Shown one piece after another: positions 31,862 through 32,157 of a stretch of 32,157 nt of DNA; position 1 is the stretch's first letter; every line of letters starts with the position of its first letter. This DNA is from a virus: positions 1 through 32,157 of IMG/VR virus record IMGVR_UViG_3300008113_000336. The stretch is one strand, 5' to 3'. The notes under the pieces were generated by a model. It was given only the letters and a program-made list of their open reading frames with translations, was not told the DNA's origin and made no database searches. Made by a program: the position numbers and the translations under genes.

Positions 31862-32157
31862 CCAGACGACTCAAGGCTGTGGAGCCCCTCCAGCCCGCCA
31901 CACCCGCCACACCCGCCGAACCTCCGGCCCCTCCCGCTCCCCCCGAAACGCCTCCCGCTCCTCCTCCGTGCCACAACCCGGCGACATGGCCTGGCCCCAC
32001 ATGCGGTCAATGCCAGTGGTCATTTCAGTTCGCTCACCAGGGCGAGGAGGGCGAAATCTACCGGGACACGCCCCAGTGCTATTTCAACCCGCCGACGGAC
32101 AGGGGTCGTCCGTGGGTTGGGATCAATGACCCCGCCTGTTCTCAATTTGCATCCAGA
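31858..32157 (+). CDS. Pro-rich N-terminus, Cys cluster (3' partial)
   Basis: A frame open to the right edge, starting in an ATGA overlap with the portal. 100 residues are visible: a Pro/Ala-rich start, then about 65 residues with five Cys (PPPCHNP, PTCGQCQWSF, QCYFNPP, DPACSQF) that could bind zinc or form a Cys knot. In T7 the scaffold gene follows the portal, but this sequence does not look like an acidic scaffold protein. Function unknown. Confidence 0.6.
   Translation, partial: MTRRLKAVEPLQPATPATPAEPPAPPAPPETPPAPPPCHNPATWPGPTCGQCQWSFQFAHQGEEGEIYRDTPQCYFNPPTDRGRPWVGINDPACSQFASR

Overview
The window is a high-GC phage genome segment of the T7-like (short-tailed, podovirus) type. T7-type genes are a single-subunit RNA polymerase, a gp2.5-like ssDNA-binding protein, a gp6-like exonuclease (broken here), gp7.3-like small proteins, a gp8-like portal, large internal virion proteins, a gp17-like tail fibre, a holin-sized protein, and terminase small and large subunits. 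It also has lysogeny-type genes: a tyrosine integrase, a KilA-N protein, two winged-helix proteins, and a 43-nt piece of a tRNA-Leu(UAA) gene that looks like an attP core. Integrase plus a tRNA-Leu match recalls the marine cyanopodovirus P-SSP7. A high-GC picocyanobacterium (Synechococcus/Cyanobium-like) is my best guess for the host, but this is inference. No photosynthesis or other auxiliary metabolic genes are visible.

Layout, left to right. (1) 1-11609, + strand: the end of a virion module: a ParB-plus-zincin polyvalent protein cut by the left edge, a DNA-ejection protein, six tail or fibre genes, a decayed tail-gene C-terminus, a holin candidate and terS. (2) 11590-16526, - strand: an operon that starts with a RepL-like winged-helix protein and ends with terL, which is therefore inverted relative to terS. 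(3) 16527-17497: a 970-bp divergent control region with tandem 9-nt repeats, GC hairpins and several palindromes, including two Fur-box-like ones. (4) 17498-21863, + strand: early genes: a membrane protein with a SAP/Rho-N-like tail, a sigma factor, an ArdC-type anti-restriction protein, an ASCH protein, a Pol beta-like nucleotidyltransferase, small proteins and two winged-helix regulators. (5) 21811-23890: integrase, KilA-N, a long inverted repeat and the attP core. (6) 23899-29245: RNA polymerase, SSB, a RuvC-like resolvase, a zinc-ribbon protein and the broken exonuclease. No DNA polymerase or primase-helicase is seen where T7 has them. (7) 29270-32157: head genes up to the portal and a partial gene.

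The virion module is open at both edges: the portal is at the right end and the internal virion proteins are at the left. With an unsplit attP inside, this fits a free, circularly mapped phage genome rather than an integrated prophage. The missing arc would carry scaffold, capsid and tail-tube genes.

The main candidates for new biology are: a 14-bp dyad, CTGCA-N4-TGCAG, found near the start of almost every transcription unit; a phage that encodes both its own RNA polymerase and its own sigma factor; Fur-like operators over the early promoter; and a RepL-like gene next to a repeat-rich region in a phage without visible replicative polymerase, which raises the possibility of a phage-plasmid.
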